Below are positions 1-12,125 of a stretch of 64,000 bases of DNA, one piece after another (the first letter of the stretch is position 1; each line of letters begins with the position of its first letter). The position numbers and the translations under genes are program-made. The notes under the pieces were generated by a model, which worked only from the letters and a program-made list of their open reading frames with translations, did not search any database and was not told where the DNA came from. This DNA is from Clavelina lepadiformis (lineage: Eukaryota; Chordata; Ascidiacea; Aplousobranchia; Clavelinidae), in contig NC_135246.1 of the NCBI RefSeq assembly GCF_947623445.1, positions 12,817,856 to 12,881,855 on the forward strand, given 5' to 3'.

Positions 1-107
1 GAGGCGATGGTTAACAATCTTAGACTTCGCCCACTGATTGGAGAATTTCCTACACAAAGTACATCAAATTAAGATATAGGTATTATCCATGCACCATATC
101 TTAGTTT

Positions 108-2010
108 TTAATTTTTGTAAAAGTTTTGTAAAATTGCTTGGATGAGATGTACTGAAGTAATACCATTTACATCTTTGAAATTGTATTCATCTGCTAAATC
201 GGTTGTCAAAAGAATCTGTCCCGTCTTTTTCAGAATTGTTTTATCTGCATATAATATGTATAGTAGTGCTTTGCTTGGCTATAACTAATAAATTAAATAT
301 TAATACTGACTGCAGATAAAAAACCTTAAATAAAAACTACTTTCATATTTTTCTGTTGACAGACGTTTTTGTTAATGTTTTGCATAGATGCTGTAAAAAC
401 TAAGCTTCAGATTGACCTGTAGCATAACTACAAAGTTTTCTCTTACATCTGTTTTTATGGCATTCCTTAATCCTAGATCGCCAGATTCAGTAAATTCTGT
501 GATAAACTCTGTTTGGACCATACCTGGCCACAATGACACAAAAGTGATATTGTATTTTTCAAGTTCCACTGCACAATCCTTTGCCATACGATCATTCTGT
601 ATATGAAGCATTCGTTATGCTTTGTAATACTTTTAATTATTGTTTAACCCAAGTAGAAAATGACCAAAACACTTACTGCTGCTTTTCCAATTCCATACGG
701 AGGCATAAACAGAAATAGTTTTCCGCCCACAGAACTAATGTTAACTATCAACCCTTTTCTTTTGGGAACCATCATACGTGCCGCGTAAACGGAACATATA
801 TAATGATTCCTGGCCAAAAAGACATATGGCTATTTGGCTATAAAGACTTAATACAAAAATAGTAGGTCTAGCCTATGTTAGATACATGCACAATTGCACA
901 GTTCTACCTTAGTCCAACGTTGTTAACGAGATCCCAGGCCGCAATGTCTTGATCCCAAAAATTTACATCGCTCTTTCCAAAGACGTGCTACAAAGTAACT
1001 GTGGTGGATATTTATGAAAATCCGAGCAACATGTCAGTTAAAATGTTTGAATTTAGAAATCAACCACAATACATTGACGGCAGATCAATAAGCAAAAATA
1101 CATTCACAAAGTTGTTGTAACAAGTTTTCATTTTCATACTTACCGAAATAGCAGCATAAGCGTTATTGACCAGTAGGTCAAGTTGACCGTTTTGTTCGCC
1201 GGCAATTTTTTCGAAAACTTTCTTCGTGTTCTCTTCATTCGTGTGATCACATTGCACAGGTACACACTTTCCACTTGATCCTCGTTCTTCTGTCTGCAAA
1301 CATTCAACATAATCAAAACTGGCTTTTTAAGAAAGTCATAGATGTAATCATTCATGGTGATTCCCAATGTAGTTATACAATGGTAGCAATCAAGACGTCA
1401 TTCTTACCAATGAATGTCCGACCATTTTACAATTTCTTTATGCTAGATGTAATATAAAGTATAGTTTTATGTAAAAAGTTTGCTATTCTGTAATAACTGA
1501 AACAATATTTTTTTTTCTTGGGAACTTTATTGATGTTTTTTCAGAAGACTAAGAAACTATATGCTGAAAGATATGTTCATACCAGGCAGGTTAAATTTTA
1601 AAGCTTTTTCGTATAATTCTTTCACAATACACGTTCTCGATTCTAATGTGCTGGTCTGAATTCAACAAAATTTAGCTTAGGTGAACCCATGATAAAAGGT
1701 TAACGGTATTTGTCTTCAGCTTAAAATGTTTAACATGACAGATTAAGAAACTTGATAACAAACGGCCACTAGACAAAAACTTTTTTCAGCCAAACGTTTA
1801 TCGCAAAAATGAGTGTATATCCTATAGGTATATGGAATACTACTTTCAAAACGCTATTTTAACCCCTCCTTTGACATCTTGTAGCGTTGTCAAATCTCTT
1901 CCAGTGATATAGCACGTGGCACCGCATGATATAAGTTGAAGGGCTATTCCTCTGCCGATACCTTTTGAAGCACCTGTCACTAGACAAACTTTACCGGTTA
2001 GGTTAGGCAT
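108..2010 (-). CDS. DHRS1: DHRS1-like short-chain dehydrogenase/reductase
   Basis: An NAD(P)-dependent Rossmann-fold oxidoreductase in several exons. Modelled exons are 2010..1864 (start ATG, cofactor motif TGASKGIG, then GRGIALQL), 1293..1144 (VNNAYA, the SDR NNAG-equivalent), 987..908 (ending NNVGLR), 809..677 (ISSVGG with the catalytic Ser, then YGIGK carrying the Tyr-x-x-x-Lys pair), 596..417 ([10 protein letters not shown], the DHRS1-type substrate loop) and about 244..108 ([13 protein letters not shown]). The order and motifs follow vertebrate DHRS1 closely, and the catalytic triad is present. The weak point is the C-terminus: the piece between 417 and 244 (the TTE..GK..VAL region of DHRS1) is not found, so an exon is missed, divergent or lost. 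The stop at 110..108 is also provisional, because a further exon could lie beyond the window edge. In vertebrates DHRS1 is a microsomal reductase of steroids and xenobiotics; the substrate here is unknown. Confidence 0.85.
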
Positions 2011-4263
2011 ATTAGGATATTATATATTACCGTCCCTTGCACTGGAAAACAAAGAAATCTAGGAGTTTGGTGTGCAAAAAAGCGTTCTTGTTAAATTTGT
2101 TAACGGGCTCCTTAACTGTGGTCTGCGTGAGTCGTATTTTGTCACTCGAAAAGTTAAAACAACTCTTTTTTGCTGCCTATACACTGCCTGAAAGTTTCCA
2201 CCAGAGCGCAAGTAATGGTTTCATATAAAAATTGACCGTCGTTTAACCTACGATTTATTTGGCTGTTGAGCGTTTAACATCATCGTGGTTTGTTTAAATA
2301 TGGTTAAAATTTAACTAACTCAATATGTATCATTTCCCGAGAATATGCAGGTCGTTGATGCTTTAAGAACGTTTTCTTTTGCCTCCACATGGAGGTAGTT
2401 TTTGACACATCCTCAAAAATTGAAAAATGGTTCGTGATTCGGCACAACCTGTATATTTTCACACTGGATATATAACGTTTAGTTGTGACGCGGATAAAGT
2501 TTTAAAACACGAACCTGACACCTATCCGCGTATGAATATAACACCATTTGCGTTAATAAAAAGCAAAAATTGTAATCAAACATGGTCATCAAACAAAAAT
2601 ATTGAAATTCGATAGCGTGCGAGCAGAAATAACGAATGATATTTATTCATAAAAATAATATATTGCTACGTTGGCTGGATTCGATTTCTTGCGCTTTGCA
2701 TTTGTTGTTTCTGGACAATGTAAAAGGTCATAGTTTTATGTTAAAGTTGAAGTGATATGCTAAAGTAATTTTGCCTTAGCATACAGTATGCAATAGAACA
2801 AATGTTTCTTCGTATGTGTCTCCGCAAAAATTTCATAGTTGGAGCCCTATCGTTTTTTGTTCACCCTTTCTTCGAGTTTTAACAGTTTTTGTCCGTTATA
2901 TAGTTACGTCATGGAGCACCTATCACAAATTACCTAGCGCTTTGTGAAATACGTTAATTTTCTTGTTTTATCGCACAACTTGCCTGATTTAATCTAATGC
3001 TTATTCCGCAAAGTGATGAAACACTCATTATAGCGTATATATATTTTGTAGAAATTTCCTAACTGGCAATTTATGCCGATATGATTAGGCAATTGCTTTT
3101 CGAGAATAACTTTGTTGCACAAACGGCAATTTACATATCCATGTGCGAAGTTCTGTGAATGCTTACGGTTTAACGCAGAAAATCAGGTATGTGCTTGTAC
3201 CTGACTGACGAACCTATGAAGGTTGCAAAATGGTGTTTAATTATTTTCTTGTGCATTTTCGAAACTTTTTTTACTACGGTACAGAGCAGATCGCTAAGAA
3301 GTTTTTTGTTGGATTCGTCCTTTTCTGCTGTGATTTCATCACGCTTGTTTCATCAAGCGTAAACTTACCTGCGAATACATAAGTATTTAGCAATTTTGCT
3401 TTAGGCCGAGATGAAGTACTGAACCTAGATTTTACCATTCCACTTTTAAACTTCTATTCATTATGTAATCATAGAGAAAAAATACTGTACTGGATTTTAA
3501 TTTATGGCCTCAAGTAGTTAATTTCGATTAGAAGATAGATTTCGACAAGGTTCACGTGCGGAAGTGCAAAGTGTACAACCAGTGTCGGTGTAAAAATGGA
3601 TACTTTTTTTCCGATGCAATTAAGAGAGGCAGATCATTAGATGGAATTCTGGTGCAAAATTTTCATTTAAAAATAGCCATGATGAAAACGAAAAAAGTAG
3701 TTCTCCATTTTAATGGTTTGGTTGTAGAAATAGCAAATATTTTCATTTCATGTATATTTTCAGCACAAACAATATTTTAATACTGTACTTTAAACATAAA
3801 AAGTAATCAAAATTACCGTAACAAAATAATATGCTGAAGCAAATGCCTTGCTAATTTTGTCACATATTTCCTTTGTGCCAAATAAAATTGTGAACTACAT
3901 GCTGTTCCGTCTCGAAAATGATCAGAAATCCTTGCTAAACTTAAATGGAGTGTCTTACAATCGAAAGGCCTTAAATTAAAAATTTGTAGGACTTAGCTTT
4001 TAAGTTCGTCGATGGTTGCTTTTTTTTTAATTGAAAGCAAATTCATTGGAGTTTTACACGGCAAATTACGAATTGTATACGCGCAGAAGTGACGCCGTAT
4101 AAATAAGTTTTGCCCAAATAAGGTCGTCGTAGCACAACGTATAATGACGTAAATTGTAAGGTATACTAGTCACGACAAATCAATTATTTTTAGTTTCTTT
4201 TTCGTTGTTCATATAGCCAGTATTAGGGTAAGATGGCAATCCATCTGCATCCCTTACTGCTGT
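2011..4263. other. Intergenic, no gene recognised
   Basis: AT-rich DNA between the DHRS1-like start and the 3' end of the first SPEC3-like gene. Short open frames occur (for example 3556..3780 on the plus strand) but show no family motif, no splice context and no composition shift. The promoter of the dehydrogenase gene presumably lies just above 2010. No terminal inverted repeat or tandem array was noticed. Confidence 0.5.
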
Positions 4264-5864
4264 TTATGTTTGGATTGACGAACCCTCAACTCCTGCTGGG
4301 ACCGGAATGGTAGTCCTCCTAGTGGTAGTAATGAAAATGTTTTGCGGGTCTGCATATTTAGCTGAAATACAAATGTAACCAGGTCACTTTTATGTTAGAA
4401 AGGGGCTTTAAAATCAAACGCACTCATAGGTCACGGAAAGCATTATCTAAGAAACATCCTCACCCGACACCGCTATGAAAGCGTAGCCCCACATAATGCT
4501 CCAAATCCAGCCAGCAATTAACCAACAGGTTAAAAGTTGAGCCCAACCTATCCAGAAGTTGTAGCAAAGTATTTCACATTTACTCGAGTTTGTAGTCATG
4601 TTGACACGACCGCAACAGAAAATGGTAAAGGAAGCTATAACGGTACCTAAACATGAAATTAGTTTCATATTACTGTTAGGGTAATTCGAATTGACCAAAG
4701 TTCTTCTAATTAACAGAATACGCTCATTTTATTTGAAGACGTTCTTTATAAGAATCCGTGGTGCTATATTTTGAGAAACTAAAATTCTGTCAGCTTGAAA
4801 TTTTAGAAACTTGTCACGTTTGCAACTTGCACATCCTATTTTATATTGTATTGAGTTAGTACATGACACGCTTAAAATTGCATGAGTTTATACAAACATT
4901 TTGTTATGAGCTTCAATTATATTTTATCCGACTACCAAAAAATTTTGGCTCCTTGTCAGTGAAATCCGGTTTAAGCAAATAAATCATATTTTGAATACAA
5001 TATCTGCTTTACATTTTTACGGTAATATTTGTGCCAAGTCTACCAACTAAATGATCAAGTTTCTGAAAGTTCCAACGCAAAATGTCATATCATAGAATCA
5101 GGTTTTTTTTAAGGTTTGGTTTGGGTGACCGCTAAGTAGTTTTAAGAGACCGCAAGTGTTTCATTTAAATACCAAAAAATAGTAGTAGTAAGTTGCAAGT
5201 CCAAATTTTGGGAAACCGCTGGAGAAATTTGGGGGACCGTTTCGGTCCCCCCAAAACACCTTAAAAAAAACACTGCATAGAATGATGGTCAATAATTTGT
5301 CATATCGTTTTGAAATCAATAGAGTAGAACATTTTTTTTGTAAAATAATTGCTGTAGAGTTCTATACTAAGACCATGTAGATGAAAGGTTAACACTACCA
5401 TGTAATAAGAACATAAAACGCGTTGAGTTATAGAACATATAACCAAATTTCAACATATTAACTTACCCATTCCAGGACAGATCGTGTTAATGACGCATAG
5501 AGTAACTGCCAAACACATTGGCATGATGGGTATGCGGGAATACATATCTTCAAACGCACCATGTTGAGTTGTGGTTTGCGTGATGTAAGTTATTTGGTTA
5601 GGTTGGTTGGATTGGGGAGGTAAAGAGACCGTGGTCTGCGTGACGTAATTTACCTTAGCTGGGCCCTGCAAAAAGTTTAAAATGTATATGTGTGTATGAA
5701 AATTTAAAACGTAAAAGCATAACGCGTTTTCGTTTGATTGGCGTTATACTTACAATGTGTTGTCCTGTTTGAGATATGCCAGACTGAGATGGACCCGCCT
5801 TTGTTTGATAAGGGGGTGGTTCAAGGTTGGAGAAGTCGTTTCTTTTGTCGGCTACTTTTTCCAT
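4264..5864 (-). CDS. SPEC3/stum-like membrane protein, copy 1
   Basis: Four-exon gene of about 200 residues. Exons are 5864..5754 (start MEKVADK, proline-rich tail with PPPYQ), 5665..5467 (VTQTT repeats, then IPIMPMCLAVTLCVINTICP, first membrane segment), 4646..4464 (GTVIASFTIFCCG, then FWIGWAQLLTCW and GWIWSIMWGYAF, second membrane segment) and 4361..4264 (Thr/Arg-rich tail ending SSIQT). Proline-rich cytoplasmic N-terminus, PMCLA-x-INxxxPGxG hairpin, FCC and WxWSIxWG are the pattern I know from the SPEC3/stum family (sea urchin SPEC3 is ciliary; Drosophila stum acts in mechanosensing neurons). Splice phases are consistent across all junctions. It is the best preserved of three tandem paralogues. 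The intron between exons 2 and 3 carries a hAT MITE. Function in this animal is not shown by the sequence. Confidence 0.8.
5099..5275 (-). mobile_element. hAT-type MITE, family D, copy 1
   Basis: A 177-bp non-autonomous element in an intron of the first SPEC3-like gene. It is bounded by perfect 8-bp target duplications CATAGAAT (5091..5098 and 5276..5283). Ends are CAGG plus a T-run and AAGG on one side, and CCTT, an A-run and CACTG on the other. GGGTGACCG-type and GGGGGACCG-type subterminal repeats face each other. The CAG terminus with an 8-bp duplication is the hAT signature. There is no coding capacity. A second copy in the opposite orientation lies at 12197..12350. Confidence 0.92.
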
Positions 5865-7323
5865 TTTTTATCACAAATGACGCTGACTGTGTTATACAAA
5901 GAGTCTAATTCCTTGAAGAATTGAGCATCAAATTAAACCTACATTTAAAAGCTGACATGTGAACATACTTCAAAACTAACGTTTTTGCTTATAAGTTTTA
6001 GCTTCTGTGTATACTCAACAGTTGCAACCTGTCTGTTTTCTTTTGCGCATACAACAGCTTATATTTAACGACTGACTGAACATTAATCTGGAGCTGCTAT
6101 AAATTATTTTGTCGTTATTATTCTTTACTTCCCATTTCGAAATGTCTGGCTTGCTGCATCTGACAAATATACCGATCATAGCAACTTTTAAATACATTGC
6201 TGAACTGCTTAGGTTTACCAATTTTTCTTTTCTTAGTTTGTCAACATTTGGTTCTTACAGTATGACTACAGCCACTGTATAGTCACGTTACCATCGTTTG
6301 TTTTGTTGGGTTATTACGGCCTCTTCACGTGATGTCCTACCAGTATTTATTTTGAATTACGGTTAAAGATTAACGGGTTATTGCACTCGCTGGTTTAAAT
6401 TTTTGTCAGCCAGTTACTTTTATCTGGTGGAGTTTATATTATCTATCGAATAAGTAGACCACATAAATTTTTGTTTTAGTTATAATTTTTCAGTTATAAG
6501 TTATAAGTTTTCTGTTTTAGGGTAACATGTCTTGCACCCCCCCTAGGATGCATTGCTACGTTTTCTACACTTTCAATCGACTACAATAATTTTCACCCGG
6601 GAATCATTGACGATAACGTCCTTTTCTGTATGGAAATAGTGCATTTTTTCCGGATTCTTTCTATTGCATCTATTCTGAATTCAATATTTCTTTGAAGCCA
6701 ACTTAAATACCCTAAATTAAGTGTCTAAAATTGACTATAGATGACCACTTTTTATTAGTTACGAGAGAGGGAACCATAGATACGAATAATACATGAAAAG
6801 TAGGTCATGTTGAAAAAGGTTGGAAACGACTGTTTTTGTAGTGCATCAATATCCTTCAAATATTTGTAGGCACGGTTAGAATGCTGGAATCAACGTTTTT
6901 TTTAATAATTGACTTAGCCTATGTAGTAAAAATCGCAATGTATTTTTTGTATTTATTTGTTTCATTGGAAAATTTTTTGTTTACCGAATTTTGCTTGTAG
7001 GTTGACAGCGAATAATGCTACATTTTATCGTATTTGAGTCTGCCTGTGTGTGATGAATTCTGCATATCACTTACTTACACCATTTTTCAATTTTTTAAAC
7101 TCTTCACACACGTTATCCAGATACCACAAAGTGGAAAAATGGGAGATACTAAAGATGAAATGGAAATGAAAATTAAAAATGGAAGGTCAAGTTTACGGTG
7201 TGCGGGAGTACAATGGCGGGCAAACACATATCTGGTTTAAAATGTAAATTTTTATTGTAACGTTACGCATATGCAAAAATCTCTTTCTTTTTAAATGACC
7301 CGAATGCTCATTTTATGCACTAG
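5865..7323. other. Intergenic, no gene recognised
   Basis: AT-rich spacer between SPEC3-like copy 1 and the relic copy 2. Presumably it holds the promoter of copy 1 just above 5864. No motif-bearing open frame, RNA gene or repeat boundary was recognised. Confidence 0.45.
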
Positions 7324-7782
7324 TTAGCTGTCTTTGGTTTCTGGAACATTACTGTGTCTTGTAATTGGATAACCGGGAGGGCTGAAATAATTTTTTGTGC
7401 CCGTAGCTGCATAGCCAGGCGGTGGAGATGGCTGTGCGAATCCACTTTGCGCTGGAACAGTGTTCATTGTCGTTGTGACTGTGACTGCAGGCTGCTGGTC
7501 TTTCTTGGTTGAAAGGAACAAGGTTTCTTGTTTATTCTGTTCTGTGTGGTATGGTTATATTTTACAGTACATTTCTTGCTTTCGCATTTTGCTTTACATG
7601 AAATGGATATAAACGCGTATCCCCACATTATGCTCCAAACCCAGCCGACTCCTATAGCCAGCACGTTAGCAGTTGAGCCCACCCAATCCAAAAGTTTATG
7701 CAAAACAAAACAAAAATGCTTTGTTGTACTTCAGCGCTCTGGTGAGCACAGCAAAACACGCTGAAAGAGGCAAAAATGGTAC
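7324..7782 (-). pseudogene. SPEC3/stum-like relic, copy 2 (truncated, frameshifted)
   Basis: Only the two 3' exons of a SPEC3-like gene are visible. The exon 7782..7598 starts after a TTAG acceptor and reads GTIFASFSVFCC, then FWIGWAQLLTCWL. It hits a stop at about 7655, and homology resumes one frame away as GVGWVWSIMWGYAF. The length between the conserved Cys and Gly-Trp is not a multiple of three compared with copies 1 and 3, so an indel is required. The last exon (about 7530..7324) gives a proline-rich tail with SPPPGYAA. The first two exons (start, PPPY region, PMCLA hairpin) are not found in the 1.9 kb upstream. Frameshift plus missing 5' exons argue for a pseudogene; a base-call error would explain only the frameshift. 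Confidence 0.75.
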
Positions 7783-9741
7783 CTAAAATGTGGTGGTCGG
7801 ACGATTCAACCCAGAACAACCTGCCGTTTTACTCCATGTTTTTATGCATAATTCTGAGTTATTTCTCAGTAACCACATATCCCAACGCAATAGCCTACGT
7901 TATACAGATCTACTTACAAAATTTTGGAAGGAAGCTTGGTATGAAGGTGGTTGAACGTTACAGCCCTTTTCCGAATTTTCCTTGTCCATATCGTATCGTG
8001 TAAAATAGCACTGTATGTTTACTAAAATAAAATGTGCTTGATGAGACGAGTGACGGACTGATAGTGTTTTGGGGATTGTAAAATTGATAGAATATTTCTA
8101 AATTGCATTCAATAACACGCGATAACATTCTCGTGTCGGATTAAACTACAGGCTTAATTAGATTCTGCTAGTTTGAAAAGAGAAAAATAGAAATTTACGG
8201 TTTATTGTTTCGTTTCCTTTTGTCTTGGCCATATAAGCTTAGTTGCAGTTGAATTTTGCAACACTCGTCATTTGCCCCATTTTAACTCGTTTTTCATCTA
8301 GACATTTCTCACAGTATTTCTTAATTTTAAACACCAAACTAATAACGTATCTCGAATGAAGCTGAAACATTTCTATTTTATAATATGTGCTTGCGTTTGT
8401 TTGTATGGCTGGGAATGGTAAGTTTGCTTGTCTCGATTTAATATCTTCATTTGGTAAACATAGTTGCGCACTTGAATTACCTTTCTGTTTTGAAATTATT
8501 TCCCATACATATCCTATACGCACTGATGTCACGATCGGTCGCTCTCATTCTAAATACTCGATTACGCGTACGGCATCAAGCAGAGCTTTCAGCACTTCGG
8601 TTTTGGGAGAATTTTTTTTAATGTACGGCGTGTGCTCACGTGATACCCAGTCTCCTTACCTTTCTAGCTTAAAAATAGCTGGGAAATATATTTTCTTTGT
8701 GGCCAATTGTTTTTATCACATGATGCAGGAACACATGACTGCGCTTAAACGAAAGTGGCGCATACTGTAACTGTAACACAATTAAATCGAATAAAATCGT
8801 CATGGATGTTGGTTTGGGTTAATGTTTCACCCAATTGGCAGTATTGTAGTTTCATGTTGCACTGTGTTGTCTCGTTTGTGTGTATAACTAATGTTTTCTT
8901 TTAAAATTAGCCATTTGCATTCGTTGGCACTACCAATGCAGCTGCCAACTTTATCTTAAAAATCCCTTGCTTTGATTGATTGTATTTCGAAATTTTTGCA
9001 ATGTCTTTAAAGTTTAAACGTTTGATTTACATAACTTTGTTATTGGCCTGCAACAGCGCAGTGTTGGTATTTTGTCACATCGCTCATGGTCACCGTACCG
9101 ATTGCACTTTTGAATACGTATTTTAGCTAAGCGGTTCGAAAATACTATTTCGTCAATGTAACTATTACCATGTCGTCGTCAACCTTATTCATGCGCTTTA
9201 TACATGTAACGCATTTTTGCTGACTTGTATTGCTTGAACGATTTCTTGCTGAAGACTTGTCGTGCTGCTAACAGTTTTACTATTTTATTTGCAGCAAACT
9301 GCACGTTACTCATAATGTTACTCCGTACGATGATATTATCTCTTATTATCATTTCCAAAGTTGTGTGTTATTTACAATTGTTTGCTTCCGATATCACATC
9401 TAAATTTACTATACATACATATTTTCTGCATAATACTAAATAGTGCACTTCAGGTTTCAAAAATCGTAGAAAACAGCGTGCATTTTTTTACAATAGCAAA
9501 GTGAATCATCATAATATTAATAATAATTATAAATGCTAAAAATCGGTCGCCAAAAACGTGCTTACAGCCTATTGAAACATATCTGGTATTTCGTGAATTG
9601 TGACAATTCCTTTATGTTATGCTATGCTGTTCATACGTTTGTTATAGCCTATATTAGAACACACATTGACAGAAAAAACAATGTTTTGAAAAATTAGAGG
9701 AATACATCTTGTAAATCAAACTTAAGTCGACGTTTGTAAGC
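7783..9741. other. Intergenic, nothing firmly recognised
   Basis: Spacer between the SPEC3 relic and SPEC3-like copy 3. A 127-codon open frame (8387..8770, plus) and an overlapping 97-codon frame on the other strand are the longest here. Neither has a motif I recognise nor plausible neighbouring exons, so neither is called. The missing 5' exons of the relic gene should have been here but were not found. Confidence 0.45.
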
Positions 9742-10807
9742 TCAGTTTTCTTTTACTTCTGGAAGATTATTGGAATATCCAGCCTGAGGATAACTCGAAT
9801 CAATGGAGTAAGGTGCTGGTGCTGGAGCGGGTGCTTGGAAGCCAGGTGGTGGAGGTGGCAATGGCGCAACTTCGAGAGGAACTGTAGTGGTGGTAGTTGT
9901 AGTAACCACATTGACGTTCTCCTGCATGCTAGCCTGACCTTAGTGAAGAATTTGTTAGGTTAGTTTTAGCACTTGACGGTAGTTATTACGTATACATCGT
10001 GTATTTACTATACCTGCGAGAAAAACAAAACCGTAACCCCACCATATGCTCCATGCCCAACCGACGCCAAACGGGCATGTGATAAGCTGGGCCCATCCAA
10101 TCCAAAACGTTATGCAAAAAAGGCTGAATGCACTTCGGTCGTCACGGGAAGTTGAACGATCACAGCAAAACACTGAGAACGATGCTATAATTGAGCCTAT
10201 TAATTCAAAAAGAGTACGAAACGTTAATACTCTCTTGTTCGTATGGCGTTATATCAGTTAATTTCTCACCAAATCCTGGCAGAATGCAGTTAATGACCAG
10301 ACAAGTCACTGCCAAACACATTGGCATTGCAGGTATGAAACGTTGAAATTGAGCCATGGTCGATTTTTGAGCTGTGGTCGTTTGGGTGACGAAAGTAACA
10401 TTATTTGGATTCGGTGGATGATTTTGTGGATAAGAATTGCTTGGCCCGGGTTGACCACCATAATTTGGTGGTGGTTGTAGCGGTGTAGAGATAGGATCTT
10501 GTTTAGGGTAGCTTGCAATCGACACTGTCTAATTGTAAATAAAAGTCATAAAAATAATAGTAGGCTACATCACTTAATTAAGAGAAAACCGCGACACTTG
10601 GAATGGTAATCTGTATACCAAATTATATTATTATATTCGTGTTAACGAGGGGCGTCTGCTCAATTTGCTCAAACCTGCGTAGTTACCTGACCAAATCGCT
10701 GTACTAAAATGCGTGTAGACATTACAATTTACCGTTTGGTGAGTGTTGGATTGATAAGGTGGTGGTTGGTTGTCAACGTTGTATTGCTGTTCATAGCTTT
10801 TTTCCAT
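9742..10807 (-). CDS. SPEC3/stum-like membrane protein, copy 3
   Basis: Four exons, about 238 residues. Exons are 10807..10733 (MEKSYEQQYN, PPPYQSN), 10528..10270 (long proline/asparagine-rich region, VTQTT, then FIPAMPMCLAV and ILPGFG), 10196..10009 (SIIASFSVFCC, FWIGWAQLITC, WAWSIWWGYGF) and 9933..9742 (a run of Thr, PPPPP, an APAPAPAP repeat, ending PEVKEN). It has the same two-hairpin plan, FCC and WSIxWGY motifs as copy 1 and the same first three intron positions. The last junction appears shifted to phase 0 (donor after GGT ATA). The N-terminal PPPY and the long disordered tails suggest a cytosolic scaffold or ubiquitin-ligase docking surface, but that is inference. The open frame is intact over all exons. 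Confidence 0.8.
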
Positions 10808-11358
10808 TTTATCCTAGTCTTATATCACTATTAGACTGAAATAAAATTGAAAGCGCAGTTTATCATTTCGTTTTACATTGTTTACTATCGGCTCCATGTG
10901 TATCCATTGGCATTTTTGCACTAAATCGTTTTACTAAATTTTGTTCAATTCGCACAGCTCATGTTTTTCTGCTCACACGTTTTACCTTCCATATCATTAT
11001 AACCTGTACTCTTTCGAATTTTAGTTAAGTGTTTCTCATCTATATAACTCTAAAAATGATACAGTGATCGGACTCGCTTCTACGGTAGCTTCCATAACGT
11101 CTGTATAGTCATTCTCGTATTTTATTCTTCCAGAGATGTATTGCAGGGTCTAGGGCTCTAGGCTTTAATGGTCAGGCGCCCATTGAACTGTTGTTCTGAC
11201 TGTTGAACCATTAGGTTTTGTTTTTGTGCTTACTTTGTTCACGTGACACGCATACGTACTACCTCCTCAAACAATGGTTGAAGATTAATTTGATGTAAAA
11301 AGCAGTCTTTTCTGTATTCTTTAATAGAGTATGGGATTCTGCTATCTCTTGTCTCAGC
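10808..11358. other. Intergenic upstream of SPEC3-like copy 3
   Basis: Presumptive promoter region of the minus-strand gene starting at 10807. No clear coding segment or repeat boundary is seen before the hAT target duplication at 11359. Confidence 0.4.
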
Positions 11359-11672
11359 CACTAGGTCAGTGGTTCTTAAACTGGTGGGCGTGTAAGATTC
11401 ATAAAGCGGGCACGAGAGATGACAAACTGTCCTTTATATGAGCTATGTCTAAACATGCTTTCTTGACTTTCGCTATCGGTTTATTTTTACTAAAATTTTA
11501 AAGCAAGGCTCGGTAACCTGCGGCCCGCCATGCGAAATCGTCCGGCCCGAGACATATTAATTAGTTATCACAAGAATACGGCCCGCCGTTTCTTATTGAG
11601 TTCCAAACTGCAGTGTTAGCACTGTTTGAAAAAATTGTGGTATTGTTACGCCATAAGTACGTCGTACTAGTC

Positions 11673-12020
11673 CAGGGGCGGGCAACTTCTTCGGTCGGCG
11701 GGCCTGATATGAGAAAATGAAGTAATTGGCGGGCCGGATTCCTGAATCGTGCATTTATCCACCTATGCAAATCGTATTTAATGTAAACTTTAACCCTGTT
11801 TTCACTAGGTGTGGCTTCTCCTGCACACAGTCACAGCAAAACGTGGCGTACAGTTGCATTGTTTACTGTAGAAACTTGAAATTTGGCGACTTTTCCTAAA
11901 AAATGTTCAGCTATCTCTCCATGTTTGTTTTATCATGTAAGACCGGAAACTGTCTGCGGGCCGCTCAAAATCCCGTTGCGGGCCGGGTCCGGCCCTCGGG
12001 CCGTATGTTGCCCGCCCCTG
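11673..12020 (+). mobile_element. hAT MITE C (inside element B)
   Basis: A 348-bp non-autonomous element flanked by perfect 8-bp duplications TACTAGTC (11665..11672 and 12021..12028). Termini are CAGGGGCGGGCAAC and GTTGCCCGCCCCTG, near-perfect inverted repeats. Both ends have GGCGGGCC/GGCCCG-rich subterminal DNA. The interior around 11810..11940 resembles, in reverse, the segment at about 37010..37140. There is no coding capacity. Confidence 0.92.
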
Positions 12021-12125
12021 TACTAGTCTATTGTTACGCCATAAAGCTGGTGCGAAGGCGGTAGACTAGTATCTCGTACTAAGTACGAGATTGCTTGTAG
12101 AGTAGACTAGACTAGTGGTTATAGA

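Noticed and set aside
5099..5275. MITE with TTAA near both ends, suggesting piggyBac
   Set aside because: The TTAA is inside the terminal repeat. The true ends are CAG/CTG with an exact 8-bp duplication CATAGAAT, which is hAT.
8387..8770. 127-codon plus-strand open frame, the longest unexplained one
   Set aside because: No recognisable motif, low-complexity composition, no splice partners, and an overlapping frame on the other strand is nearly as long. Chance is the simplest reading.
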